This document shows, in pieces, positions 11,920 through 23,139 of a stretch of 64,000 nucleotides of DNA (its first letter is position 1; every line of letters starts with the position of its first letter). Both the position numbers and the translations under genes were made by a program. The DNA comes from Astropecten irregularis (Eukaryota > Echinodermata > Asteroidea > Paxillosida > Astropectinidae), in assembly GCA_963971285.1 (NCBI GenBank), contig OZ020244.1, positions 29,202,001-29,266,000 of the forward strand, read 5' to 3'. Below the pieces are notes generated by a model. That model made no database searches. It was not told where the DNA came from and worked only from the letters and a program-made list of their open reading frames with translations.

Positions 11920-12274
11920 TTAAAGGTAATATCATACTTTGGTTTTTATCAAAGAAATACAGATTCATGGGCAAAAATATCAAGACAGATACAATAACAG
12001 TCATCTGTGAAAATTTCAGTCCCATCATACGGTGCCCACTTTTTGAGAAAACAGTGAAAAACAGCCACAGTATTTCTTAAGTCTTTTCTCTTTTATTTTT
12101 GATCTTTTAAAAGATCAGAACGGTGTTCGGTCGTTGATTTGACTAATTTCTGGATAAATACACCATTTCAGGCGGTATGTTTCTACCACCAACATCTTCA
12201 TACCCTGCAAGCTATACCTAAATATGTGAACACTTCTGGTTTGGTTTCTTACCAAAGTATGATACTACCTTTAA
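11920..12274 (-). mobile_element. Family A TTAA element, full-length, inverted
   Basis: TTAA lies at both ends. The sequence is the complement of the family A consensus, with GATCTTTTAAAAGATC at the centre and CATACTTTGG and CCAAAGTATG termini. Confidence 0.8.
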
Positions 12275-12709
12275 AAACAGGGAATGCAAATGACTGATTT
12301 GTCGATTCTGACAAACTCATAATTTGGAAAGAGAGATTCCAAATTCTCAAAACACCCGTTGATTTGTTTGGCCTTCTCATATTTTTTTGTCTGGCTGCTG
12401 TTCATCCTGTTGACGATGGAGTGATAAATCATTTTACACACAGCATCTAGCATCAAGTAGAATGCATTAATATTAATTTACAGCCTGTATTGCACTGTGA
12501 TTCACAGCCTGATGGTATAAAGTGAGGCTAAGGATACTAGCCGCTGCTAGGACTATGGTCAAGTGTTTGCACAACACGAATAAATCCAAAAAGGCACAAG
12601 AGGTGTACTCTTCCATCACTGACAGTCAGATTATTAATTACAAACTGAAACATTTTAACACTCAATTACCTTCATTAAAAAAATGTAAGAACTCCCTGTT
12701 TTGTATATC

Positions 12710-13061
12710 AGGGAGCTGTGGCCTAGTGGTCTGGCGTGTCGAACCCAAAGTCTTGTCGTCAATCTACAGATTGTGGGTTCAAATCCAGCCATGGGTTAAT
12801 GGTGCTTGCGTCCTTGGGCAAGACGCTTTGTCACATATTGCTCCTCTTCACCCAGGTGTAAATGGGTACCTGTGAGGGTAGAGATGGCTTTGTGGTTTGA
12901 TTAGCCTCTGTGCGCCCTATGGTTGCCAGTATGGGGCTGTATGCTCCCCAGGGAGTTGAGATGGTTTCAGGAATGTAAATTATGGCCCGATGACCGGGGA
13001 TAATAACAGTGTACAGCGCTTTGATCTTCTTGGAAAGGCGCTTTATAAATGCCCGAATTAT
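12710..13061 (+). repeat. SINE family 1, long copy
   Basis: The tRNA-like head has an A-box (TGGCCTAGTGGTCTGG, 12719 onward) and a B-box-like GGGTTCAAATCC. The body contains CTTGGGCAAGACGCTTTGTC, AATGGGTACCTGTGAGGG and AGGCGCTTTATAAATGCC. This is a Pol III SINE. Other copies lie at 43905-44230, 31795-32040 (inverted) and 55868-56121 (inverted). The 117-codon frame across it is not a gene. Confidence 0.8.
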
Positions 13062-13071
13062 GTGAGCATAT

Positions 13072-13360
13072 AAGTCAGGTTGGCGTAGCTATTCTTTCCT
13101 TGCCTTTCACCTCTGTGGACTGGGTTCAAGTCCCGCTCAGTCCACAAGTGGATTGGGTTTTCAGTCCCTAGACCTGATTCTGTGGGTTTTACCCAGAATA
13201 TTACTCTGGGATTTTCCTCCCACCTCTAAAACTGTATCTTCTTCTCATCATCTTCCCATAATACGTTTCACCAGGCTTTTGAGCTACAGTGCCTTGGGCG
13301 CTTTTGAGGATTCTTTGGTGTCATTACCAGAAATAAATAATAATAATAATAATAATAAAC
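13072..13360 (+). repeat. SINE family 2 with (AAT)n tail
   Basis: The tRNA-like head includes GGGTTCAAGTCCCGC (a B-box variant). The body contains TTTACCCAGAATATTACTCT and GTGCCTTGGGCGCTTTTGAG, and an (AAT)n tail closes it at 13336-13358. An inverted copy lies at 30957-31225. Confidence 0.75.
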
Positions 13361-13470
13361 AAGGTTTTAATAATGGCCTGAAATAATGCTTAGAGTCAGG
13401 ACTGGGCTTGAAAGCTGAAATCTCCAAAGACTTATGAGTCAGTCTGTTACACAGAACCATAAGTCTGCCT

Positions 13471-13560
13471 CTAGTCGTCCACTCTCCTGAGGACGACTAG
13501 AGCACACTAGTCGAAACGTCGAGAATCTACTCTCATCGGTCTTTTTCAGGACCACACATA
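13471..13560 (+). ncRNA. Hammerhead-like motif, possible Penelope-like element end
   Basis: CTGAGGA (13487-13493) is followed after one base by GACTAG-loop-CTAGTC and then GAAACGTC (about 13513-13520). CUGANGA, a hairpin, GAAA and a GUC cleavage site are the core parts of a type I hammerhead ribozyme. Such motifs are known in Penelope-like retroelements. A second inverted repeat, CTAGTCGTCC / GGACGACTAG (13471-13500), overlaps it. The unpaired extra base before stem II and the tiny stem III leave activity uncertain. Confidence 0.4.
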
Positions 13561-13744
13561 TCCCTAAAAGAGTGTTATACATGGTGTCACCGCAAGTCTT
13601 ACTCATTCTAGTCTGTCCACCATGCAAAACTTCAAACCATGCTTATTAAATGTTGACTATGAATATAAAATGATTTTGGTTGAGAGATATATATCAATAT
13701 ATAAATATCATGCAAATTAGGCTTGCCCTTCACCGACTTGGATT

Positions 13745-14062
13745 TGGGCAATTCCAGCGTAACGGACATGACAATTACACAGTTTTTGCCTTATTCAGAG
13801 GATCGTAAAGTAGGATTGGCAGTTTGCAAACAATTTTAATTAGGCTTATCAGACACATTTAACTATCAGTGACATATGTAGTAAATTTAATGTAATTTCA
13901 TTGAACAGTTGTAGAGAAAATGCACTTCTTGTGACTTTAACGGACATGACATCAAATGCCACTTAGTGTCATGTCCGTTACGGTCATGGCAATCCTACTT
14001 TGTGATCCTCTGAATAAGGCAAAAACTGTGTAATTGTCATGTCCGTTACGCTGGAATTGCCC
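13745..14062. mobile_element. Family C inverted-repeat element, most complete copy
   Basis: Long inverted arms begin GGGCAATTCCAGCGTAACGG and extend about 60 bp at each end, with the right arm carrying a second internal inverted GTAACGGACATGACA block. Related copies are at 45609-45857 (nested in family B) and 51814-52052. About 318 bp, non-coding. Confidence 0.8.
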
Positions 14063-14117
14063 ACTTGCAATGTATACTCAGTGCTTGTGAGTGCACATGA
14101 AAACTAAAATCACATGC

Positions 14118-14185
14118 TGGCTCAGGTGGGATTCGAACCCACAACCTCCTGCTTACTAGTGCAGATGCCACTAGTGTTGACTGAT
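14118..14185 (-). repeat. tRNA-like SINE head
   Basis: On the - strand it has the B-box GGTTCGAATCCC with a paired arm (GTGGGTTCGAATCCCAC). No complete cloverleaf was recognised. Confidence 0.4.
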
Positions 14186-14221
14186 ACACTCTAGACATCT
14201 GATGGAGAACAAATGTGAAAA

Positions 14222-14290
14222 CTGATTTGAGCTGGATTCGAACCTACAACTTTGATTTAGCATACCCACACCCTTACCACCTGAGAATGC
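14222..14290 (-). repeat. tRNA-like SINE head
   Basis: On the - strand it has TAGGTTCGAATCCAGC, a B-box. It is 35 bp from the preceding tRNA-like unit in the same orientation, so the two may be a dimeric SINE. Confidence 0.35.
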
Positions 14291-14312
14291 CAATCCTACA
14301 GTGGCTGGGTAC

Positions 14313-14614
14313 CAGGCGCGGTTCTAGAGCCAACATTTTTGGGGGGCTAGAAGAGCCATTATTTTGTTGGGGGGCTAGAAGACCCAATATTTTGGGTTCT
14401 TCTAACACCCGCTTCTGCTATGTCTTATTAGGGGTTGAAAAACATGCACATTATAGGCCACACAACACGTTTTTTTTATGTAATTGGCGCTTAATAACTG
14501 AAAAATCCAGTATTTTCAAGAATTATTTTTTCACTTGCATTTTTTTGGTGGGGCTAGACAAAATTTGGGGAGGGGCTACAGCCCCCCTAGCCCCCCCCCG
14601 TAGAACCGCGCCTG
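14313..14614. mobile_element. Family R hAT-like element with 8-bp duplication
   Basis: The ends are CAGGCGCGGTTCTAGA and its complement. The 8-mer CTGGGTAC lies directly on both sides, an 8-bp target duplication as made by hAT transposases. The interior holds GGGGGGCTAGAAGACCCAAT-type repeats. Other copies: 22253-22499, 41229-41485 and a damaged one at 32801-32936. The 136-codon frame across it is repeat-derived. Confidence 0.85.
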
Positions 14615-15457
14615 CTGGGTACTAACGTACAATTCTCATGCAACGGGCATATCACTATTTGAACCAATAGAAGTATTATAGAATTATGATTCATATTACA
14701 ATACTGCTAACCTGAGAAGCAACATCACTCAAAGAGGATCAAATAAAGAGTTGTTTATTGATATTGGAGAATCGATTAAAAGTGTCATAACCCAAAACCA
14801 ATCTGATTTATGATTTCTAAAACTGTGGAAAACCTCTGAGATTGTAGGCCTATCTAGTTTGAATGCAAAAGATCATTCTTAGCTCTAACATTTTTCCGGA
14901 CAACCCTGTCAACGAAAGAGGTGTTAGGTCTGTAAGTAATTCTTGTACCACAATATCACCACTTTGATTCCTGCTCATGGTTTCGAGGTAAACAAATTTT
15001 ACGTGACGTCTTTCTATTTTGGGCATCACTGGTATGATTTGATTTGGAACTTGTGGGGTTAAAACTTAAAAGGGGGAAACTTCTGGAGCACATTAATTGC
15101 CAGAAACGTGCTTGTAGAAGCAAATGCATAGTCTGGCTTCCTTGAATGCATTGCATTCGCATCCAGCAGCAGTAGTCTAGTGCCAGACTTCTGAATATGT
15201 AACTCATTCGACACCTTTTTTTTTTCGGGTGTGTCCATGTTGCTGAACTGAAAATGAAATCGAAGGCGATTATAATTTTGCCTGATTCAATTCTCCTTCT
15301 GATATTTCCTTTTTCCCTCCGGCTGAGACTAATTCTAGATAGTGTTGCAGGTAAATTCAATCTGAATTTCACATAACACTCGGGTCACCTTTTATAAAAC
15401 ACCATGGTCAATGCCCTGCACCATGCATCAGATTGGGAGGGGGGGGGGGGGCGGGTC
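14615..15457. other. Stretch without a recognised gene
   Basis: A 138-codon - strand frame (14956-15372) is the longest here. It shows no domain, no hydrophobic segment and no clear splice sites, so no gene is called. Poly-G lies at 15437-15451. Confidence 0.4.
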
Positions 15458-15823
15458 TTAAAGGTAGTATCATACTTTGGTAAGAAACCAAAACAGAAAT
15501 GTTCACAGATTTATGTATAACTTACAGGGTATGAAGATGGTGATGGTAGAAACATACCGTTAAAATGGTTCCGCCTGAAATGCTGTATTTATCCAGAAAA
15601 GTGTAAAACAACGACCGAAAATCTTGTTGATCTTTCAAGAGATCAAAAATAAAAGAGAAAAACTTAAGAAATACTGTTGCTGTTTTTCATTATTTTCTCA
15701 AAAAGTGGGTAACTTATGGGACTGACATTTTCAGAGATGACCGTTACTGTATTTGTTTTAACATTTTTGCACATGAATCTGTATTTCTTTGACAAAAATG
15801 TATGATATTGATGGCAACCTTAA
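15458..15823 (+). mobile_element. Family A TTAA element, full-length copy
   Basis: TTAA at both ends. The left end is canonical. The right end is changed to ATGTATGATATTGATGGCAACCTTAA-like sequence. Confidence 0.75.
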
Positions 15824-16209
15824 ACCCTATAATACCCTCAAGTATAAATAGAAGAATTCCCATTACTGTTTTCCCTTGCAAATGCATCCATACTTGAGAA
15901 AAAAAAGATGGTTTATGCATCCTCCAAAAATAAGAGCGATGCCTTTATTTTACCCCGCTGCTCTGCTTATTACTGCTTGTGCCGGATATGCATGAATTGC
16001 CCACGGTGTTTTTAATTAATATCTCTGTCAATAGGAGGATTTATGAACAGATGTAAAGGTAGATTAGTGGAATGGAATTATGGTAAACTTGTCTGTAGTT
16101 CCTTGGCTTGTCCAATCCCCCGTGTAGGATGTGTTATATCCATGCTGGGGGTTTATTTCATCTCGCTAGGGCAGCTTGCAATAACATGGGCATTGACCAG
16201 ATGTTAGAA

Positions 16210-16234
16210 GGCGGGGGGGGGGGGGGGGGGGGGG
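16210..16234. repeat. Poly-G tract
   Basis: An almost pure run of about 23 G. It directly precedes the tandem array that follows. Confidence 0.85.
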
Positions 16235-16810
16235 AGTTACATACTTAATCCAATCCCGAGATTATGGAAACATTTTGAGTTGGATTTGATTATATTGATC
16301 TGTGTTATGGAAACTTTTTGAGTTGGATTTGATTATATTGATCTGTGTTCATTATTATGGAGTGGTATGCGATCATTATCAGAGCAGATTCTCCTCTTTG
16401 GTTTTTTTATCTGGAGAAATGAACGCCAGTTTATTAAAATTCCCTACATACATACTGATCTAGGCAGTAACATACTAAATCCAATCCCGAGATTATGGAA
16501 AAATTTTGAGTTGGATTTGATTATATTGATCTGTGTTGATTATTATGGAGTGGTATGCGATCATTATCAGAACAGATTCTCCTCTTTGGTTTTTACATCT
16601 GGAGAAATGAACGCCAGTTTATTAAAATTACATACTTAATCCAATCCCGAGATTATGGAAACATTTTGAGTTGGATTTGATTATATTGATCTGTGTTGAT
16701 TATTATGGAGTGGTATGCGATCATTATCAGAACAGATTCTCCTCTTTGGTTTTTCATCTGCAGAAATGAACGCCAGTTTATTAAAATTCCCTACATACAT
16801 ACATACTGCT
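16235..16810 (+). repeat. Three-copy tandem repeat, 160-231 bp spacing
   Basis: The block containing CCAATCCCGAGATTATGGAA occurs at about 16251, 16481 and 16641. Each copy includes GAGTGGTATGCGATCATTAT and GAAATGAACGCCAGTTTATT. The first copy has an internal duplication of about 48 bp starting at TGGATTTGATTATATTG. The two open frames across it come from the repetition. Confidence 0.85.
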
Positions 16811-17158
16811 CTTGGCATCAAAAGAAAAACAACAGACTGAAGGATGAATTTCTATCTTCAGCAAAACACCACATGCACCATTTTCTGATGTAATTTAAAG
16901 ACAAACCTTGATCAGAAAAATGTCGCTTTAATAAACATTAAATGAGAGTATTTTTTGTCCTTGTAAGACTGGAATATTACCATGGTAACAAAGTTATGAT
17001 GTCATTCCTCCACCTGCATTTTTCAATAGTAATATTTTTCAAAAGTAATGTAAGCATAACTCTCCGGGATAAATCCATGAGCTTACATGACAATCAGTGA
17101 GAGAATAATGCGAAAAACATTCATAGATCTAAAATTCAATCTTCAGTAAAGTCATCTG

Positions 17159-17398
17159 CGGCCAATTTCATAGAGCTGCTTAGCACCAAAAATTGCTTAG
17201 CACAAAAATAGCTTGCACAATAAAACAAACCACCATTGAAAATTCCATTTGATATTCATGGTCAGCGAACAACAGCCGAAGACCAATCGCGAGTGATACA
17301 TAACACATGAAAATTTGGTTGTTAATCCTGTTTTTACTGAGACAGGAATGTCATGCTTAGCAAATTTTTGTGCTAAGCAGCTCTATGAAATTGGCCCC
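17159..17398. mobile_element. Family D inverted-repeat element
   Basis: The ends GGCCAATTTCATAGAGCTGC and GCTCTATGAAATTGGCCCC are inverted copies, with a further inner TTAGCACAAAA / TTTTTGTGCTAAG pair. The body has TTTGATATTCATGGTCAGCG. Other copies: 23140-23386, 26005-26381, 26944-27179, 46873-47116 and 53327-53553. Confidence 0.8.
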
Positions 17399-17579
17399 AA
17401 GTGTTTTGAGTATGATATAAAAATTGAAGATAAATGGTTCATTTTATCAAAGATCAAAGTCTGAAGTAACTGCCGACATAAGGAAGCAACTTCCAATGAA
17501 TGCAGTAAAGTATTTTAGATTATCTGATTTTCAGGTTTTCGTGTTACTTTCCCAACTATCCTCCAAGTTGCAGCCCCCC

Positions 17580-18099
17580 TTAAAGGGAGCGTACAGGACT
17601 TGCAAGGCCTCCAAAAAATAATAATTGAGTTTGAGACAGAAATTGGACTCAACAGTTCGTAAAAAGTCCAAACAGTCACCATGGGAAATCTTGGTTCATC
17701 AGATGCTGGGTTTTTCAAGGAAATCAAGATTTAGTGTCTTTTCCAACGATTTTTGGAATAAACATAAAGGACACCCTTACTTGAGTTCTTGAAGTATCAA
17801 GATGGTGCTGGTAGAACTTACCTACCGTTAAATACAAATATTTCTACCTGAAATGCTGTATTTATCCAGAAATTAGTCAAACAAAGACCGAAAACAGTTT
17901 TGATCTCGGGGTAAGATCAAAAACATTCTTCATGTTTTATAAGAAGATAAGTTTTTGTCAGGTTTTCGCTTTTTTCTTGTGACTCAGATGTCCGATTGAG
18001 CTCAAATTTTCACAGATTTGTTATTTCATGTACATATTTAATCAGACAAAGTGCGAGTGCTGTCATGTGACTTTTACCAATCATGTATTGTACCTTTAA
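17580..18099 (+). mobile_element. Family B TTAA element
   Basis: It starts TTAAAGGGAGCGTACAGGAC and ends TTGTACCTTTAA. A small deletion removes part of the CGTTCGTCCGAACG block. Its right end has been tandemly copied (next entry). Confidence 0.75.
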
Positions 18100-18181
18100 T
18101 GATCAGGACTTGCAATCATGTATTGTACCTTTAATGATCAGGACTTGCCATCATGTATTGTACCTTTAATGATCAGGACTA
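18080..18181 (+). repeat. Triplicated right end of family B element
   Basis: The unit TCATGTATTGTACCTTTAAT plus GATCAGGACTTGC (about 35-36 bp) occurs three times in a row, spanning the element's terminal TTAA and adjacent host sequence. Confidence 0.85.
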
Positions 18182-18629
18182 GGGGTAGTGGGTAGGACCT
18201 AGCCAGCGTCTAGATGCATGGCCATCAACCTACGATACAAAATTGAATGGAATATGTACACGTACATTTCACTGAATTCAAGTGAGTAAGCCAAATTCAA
18301 AAGGCACTAGAAGGATGTAGTTAATGGATTGTGTCATGTTTCATGGCGCATACATTACTTGCACCTGTTTCAGTGGCAACATAATCCACTACCTTTTTTT
18401 TTTTTCGTACATCCATGTCAGGAAAAAGAAAGAAAATATAGAAAATCCATAAAGTGAATCACACAATTTCCACAAATGAAACACAATGGAGGCCTGTGAG
18501 CAAACTCTGCATTAGTGTAATAGGCCTACCTGACAAATGTTGATGTCCATGCATAATGACATAATGACATCATGAAATCTACCCCCAACAATTTTTGTAT
18601 TAAACTGTTTAAAATGTTGTTTGTACTTG

Positions 18630-19374
18630 TTAAAGGTAGTATCATACTTTGGTAGCATCCCGAAACAGAAATCTTCACCGATTTTCCTATAACTTATAGG
18701 GTATAAAGATGGTGATTGTAGAAACATACCGTTTAAATTTGTCTGCCTGAAATGCTGTATTTATTAAGAAAAGAGTAAAACCAGTGACCAAAATTATTTT
18801 TGATCTATTAAAGATCAAAAATAAAAGAGAAAGGCCTTAAGAAATATTGCGGCCGTTTTTCACTGTTTTCTTAAATGGATTGCATACGTTTGGTAATTTG
18901 AGCCAAATGTTTGTTTCAAACCAATATAATTGTATATATATACCATAAAACTAACCTGTGAAAGTTTCAATTCAAAAGGTGGTAGCGTTTTTGAGATTTT
19001 GGCGACAAACTAGAGCGGTTATTTCACGCCAGAGAACAGTTAGTCAATAGCTGAGAAGCGTTACGGCCATAACGCTTCTCAGATTCATAATTTTTGGAGA
19101 TAAAAAGTGACATATTTTTCCATAACCGTGGTACTTCGAATTGAATGTTTCTCAATATGCATTATACTATCCAAAGCAACTGTACTTCTCACCAAGTAAG
19201 TTTTTATTGCCATAAATTTTCAGAGTCATTACCAAATGTATGCAATGCCTTTAAACAGTGATCAAAGTATGGGACTGAAATTTTCACAGATGACTGTTAC
19301 AGTATATTCCTAGATATTTTTGCCCATGAATCTGTATTTCTTTGACAAAAAACAATGTATGATATTACCTTTAA
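18630..19374 (+). mobile_element. Family A TTAA element split by a nested element
   Basis: TTAA lies at both outer ends. The left part ends in TTTTCACTGTTTTC at 18870 and the right part resumes near 19255 (CAGTGATCAAAGTATGGGAC). The intervening 18871-19254 is a different TTAA element. Confidence 0.8.
18871..19254. mobile_element. Nested TTAA element, ends GCATTGCATACATTTGGTAA
   Basis: It is flanked by TTAA on both sides. The ends are inverted near-copies (ATTGCATACGTTTGGTAAT on the left; ATTACCAAATGTATGCAAT on the right). In the middle is a perfect hairpin, GAGAAGCGTTA / TAACGCTTCTC, at about 19050-19080. It is the only copy noticed in this window. Confidence 0.8.
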
Positions 19375-19639
19375 AGTATGATTTCAATTGTGTTCAATGC
19401 TCCATTGATATCATGGTTTAAAATAATTGCATATCAATTTATGTTTTCATCCAGATGCAACAGAATAATACATACATATCATTTCTGCATTTTAGTTACT
19501 AAAATGAATGACTCGGTATAAAACCGAATATAATAATAAATAAAATAATAAAATGAAATCTTCAGCATTGCACATCCTATATCTGAAAGCTTAACATCAA
19601 ACAAGAAATTAAAAAGCACCCAAATAATACATTTAATCA

Positions 19640-20300
19640 TGGCCGCAAGAAATTGACTGGCGGATCTAGATCACAACCTTGGACGTTACCATGGTAACCG
19701 TATTCTGGTTTTTTTCATTCGCTTGGGGGTTATCTTTCTTAAAGGATGAATGTGATTCTTTTTTTCTGGACGGTGGAAGGCCGTCTCTGAGAGACGTCAT
19801 GGCTCAAAATTCATTATTCTTGGTTTTGGATAAAAAATCAATGTCAACGTCTGACTTGATACAACCGCTACAATGGACAGACATTAATTCAATTGAAACA
19901 CTATTCAAGGAGATCTTGCGTCCATAGAAAATAAAACTCTCTTCGGACTCAATCAGAAATGTTGTACACATGAAGCGAGTCTTTTTTCTCTCTTTTTTTT
20001 CTATGGCGGTTTCCTTGGCAACATGTCATGAGATAGGTGGGTGCCACAAAGAATTTTTGGTTAGCAGATGTTTTAGAAGGAGAAATCAAGGCCCTGCTTT
20101 TTTTCAAGCTGCTCGTATCATCAACCAATCTGCACTGCAATGGGAGGGAGTGTTTTTAAATCTTCCACTCGAAACGTACGGCACATTTTGCTGTTGCGTT
20201 GCCGTTTTAGTAAACTTATGACAGCAATGTAACTCATGATGTTCTCTTGTTTTTAATATTGGATGCAGAATCAAACAATTTGAATACACTATATTAATTC
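19640..20300. other. Unassigned stretch with two unrecognised frames
   Basis: Frames at 19679-19927 and 19970-20221 (+) are open, but show no known domain and no convincing splice structure. The second starts with a hydrophobic stretch that could be read as a signal peptide. I do not call either a gene. Confidence 0.3.
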
Positions 20301-20484
20301 AATTTGTCTGGAGAGCCCCTTTGACAAAAAATTATTTTTGGGGGGCAATCCTTCGGGGGCTGATTGGATTCTTATTGTAGTTATGTAGTTATTGTAATTG
20401 TAATTGTATTTTCCCTGGTCTACTGAAAACATTCTTGTTATTGTCTTCTTGTTCTTCCCAAAAAACTAAATTTACATCTTTCTT

Positions 20485-20720
20485 TCATTCACATTATGTG
20501 TGTATTGACCACTATGCATTTTATCCTGGCAAATTGGTTTTTAAGGAGTACCGTACTCTTTCAATTGGTCATATTTTCGCCAATTTCAGCCCTAATATGC
20601 TTAAATTCTACATGGTGATAGCCAATACATGGCTGTATCACATATCTGAATCTTTAAGTGATAAAAAGTTTAATTAATAACATAATGGGTCCCGACACAG
20701 TTTTTTTCTGGGACACCCTG
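20485..20720. repeat. Tc1/mariner-like terminal fragment
   Basis: It ends in GGGACACCCTG followed by TA and is homologous to the right halves of the elements at 29674-30113 and about 38165-38489 (TCTACATGGTGATAGCCAA). The left terminus is missing. Confidence 0.65.
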
Positions 20721-20724
20721 TATA

Positions 20725-21577
20725 TCTCACAAACACAAAGAAATCTCGTTTGGCATCAATCACTGTTGATTTTAGGAGTCAGTCATGTATCAATATTGAA
20801 TGTAGAACATTTTGTCCACGGATCGACCCCGGGTAACATACAGCCCAGGGCCCTCGCGCCACATTGCGGCGGATGTGACGGATTATTTTGACAATATCAG
20901 CAATTATATAGCATTCATTCCTATTTAATAACGCCGCACCGACTGTCATCGACCCGCTGTCTCTTTTTATTTGCATGCGATAATAGGCCGTCGCCAAACT
21001 GTTTGCCATTTGGCAAATTAGACAATCAAACCACAATCAGGTGAAGCTTCTAGAATCTGCCCTGATGACATTTCTAACTTGAATTTTGTATTTCCAATGC
21101 TTGTGTCTGAAAGATGGCTGCTGATGTTCATCTCATTTCAAGATCATAGTGAAGAGTACACCAACTACTGGAGGACAGGTTTATCATCTATTTCAAACCA
21201 GTTACCCCACACATGCAATCGTCCATGAAGTAGCTCCAATTTGTAGACTCACACCTCCATCCAATATCCCATTATCGTAGTATTTGAACAGATTTCTCTC
21301 CGAACACTCTCAGCTTTGTGTATTTCTGGGATTGCTGTTTACCCAAACCGCCCACTCGTACAAACATAATGCTACAGCACGTCCGGGCTTTTTTATGTTT
21401 GCCAGTAAAATATCACATAGCCGGCCTCGCCTATTAAGTGACCCTTTAACACCAAGAAAAAATCATTACAAATTGAGATTGGGAGAGGGGGTGGGTGTAT
21501 AATTTTATCATCCCAAAATATCACTCGCAACATGAAATCAAAACCAACATTGGAACTCAAAGTTGAATTTCTTAGAC
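20725..21577. other. Unique sequence, no gene recognised
   Basis: Moderately GC-rich unique sequence at 20815-21020 includes an octamer ATTTGCAT and an AATTA core (CAAATTAGAC). Nothing coding was recognised. Confidence 0.35.
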
Positions 21578-21701
21578 AGCACTTTGCCTTCGATAAAGAT
21601 CCTGCTAGGATCGAAACCCGTCAGGCCCTCCAAACTCTAAGCATTTTATTTCAGGTCATTATTTTGGCTGATGAGCAGTATGCAGCAGTTTATTACTTGT
21701 A
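21578..21701 (+). repeat. Family F repeat with degenerate hammerhead-like motif
   Basis: It contains AAGATCCTGCTAGGATCGAA followed by ACCCGTCAGGCCC, then TGATGAGCAGTATGCAGCAG and TTTATTACTTGTA. The same unit is inserted in a family D element at 26064-26203. A third partial copy is at 53977-54023 (inverted). The hairpin-GAAAC-GTC order resembles a hammerhead core whose CTGATGA box is degraded. Confidence 0.6.
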
Positions 21702-22102
21702 GTGAATTTCTTGGCACGTTAGTTGCCTAAAATCAGACTTTTTCGAAAGACCAGAGGTCACTACAACCAAATTTCATTCATTGCAAGTTTGTGTATCAGT
21801 GACCATAAAAAATACCCAGTTTCTTTCAATCATAAAAAGAGAATCTTGTTTGTTAAGGTCAAAACTCTGTGACCCTAATACCTTTCATTTCGGCCAATTT
21901 AATGGGCTCTGAAACAAATTGTCCACGAATCTTGAAGTTAATTAATGGCCAGCGCTGACTCACAAAACATGTTATTGTTTCTTAGGACCTAAATCCCTTT
22001 ATCCTTCAAAGTCTAACAGTATTAGAGAAGGACTTCGGTATGACCAGAAACCCAACCACTCAATAGGATAAAATGTGGAAGCAAAGAGTAAGTGAGTTAG
22101 AC

Positions 22103-22499
22103 CAGGGGCCGATTTCACTAACGCTTTGCGATCATCGTAAAGCCCAAATCCATCGCTAAACGGAAAATTGCTATGCAAAGTAGCGATCGATTTTCCGTTT
22201 AGCGATGGATTTGGGCTTTACGATGGTCGCAAAGCGTTAGTGAAATCGGCCCCAGGCGCGGTTCTAGAGCCAAAATTTTTGGGGGGCTAGAAGAGCCATT
22301 ATTTTGGGTTCTTCTAACACTCGCTTCTGCTATGTCTTATTAGGGGTCGAAAAACATGCACATTATAGGCCACACAATGCGTTTTTACTAATTGGCGCTT
22401 AATAACTGAAAAAATCCAGTATTTCAAAGAATTTTTTTTTTTCACTTGCATTTTGGGGGGCTACAGCCCCCCCCTAGCCCCCCCGTAGAACCGCGCCTG
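22103..22499. mobile_element. Composite of family E and family R flanked by one 8-bp duplication
   Basis: The 8-mer AGTTAGAC occurs at 22095-22102 and again at 22500-22507. Between them is a near-perfect palindrome (family E, CAGGGGCCGATTTCACTAAC, 22103-22252) joined without spacer to a complete family R element (22253-22499). The family E palindrome lacks its own terminal TG, so the two appear fused. The outer termini CAGGGGCC and CGCGCCTG would then be the ends used in the insertion. Confidence 0.8.
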
Positions 22500-22699
22500 A
22501 GTTAGACGCACATTTAGCACCTCCTGCTTGGGATGATGCAATATTTTAAACACAGTGACATTTTGCACGCATGGGGCAAGGAGAAGCACAGTCAAGAATT
22601 TTAGAGAAATTAATTCTCAAGAGCCCCCAGGTGTTTACAATGCAGAAGCTGGCCATGCCATTTTGACTTAAAAGGTGAATGCAAGCTCCGTGAGACAGC

Positions 22700-23139
22700 A
22701 TGATCGGTACATTGCACGCCGTAGCTCAGAGAAGTCCAGGATTCAGACCGTATATTGCCGGACAGGGCCTAGGGGGGAATGGAGACACCACACCTATACA
22801 TGCACAATGTAGCAATGAAGTCGCTTTGGCATTCAGAAATTGGTTTCTAGCCAGCGTCTCTATGAAGGTGGGAAAAGGGGATCTCGACAATGAAGGATGG
22901 AGCTGCCTTCCATCCTGTTTGATTACTACTATAGCTTTGCCTGATTAGCTCACAGCACTCCGTACTCAAATTGCTATAATCTATCACAAGATAGGTGGAT
23001 GATCTACTCCAACAACCAAAATTGCATCCATTTTAAATGAGCACTACTGTGAGCCAGCAGTGCTATTTAAATGGTTCCAAAAATATTCTGACCTTAGGCC
23101 TACATTAGAGCCAAAGTTTTAAGCCTTTTGATTCGTGAT
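22700..23139. other. Unique stretch without a recognised gene
   Basis: An 82-codon + strand frame (22700-22948) is open but has no domain, membrane segment or splice sites that I recognise. Confidence 0.35.

Noticed and set aside
14956-15372. 138-codon - strand frame
   Set aside because: No domain, no membrane segment, no convincing splice sites; possible by chance in 64 kb.
19679-20221. Two + strand frames, the second with a signal-peptide-like start
   Set aside because: No recognised domain, no cysteine or cleavage pattern supporting a secreted protein, and no splice evidence.
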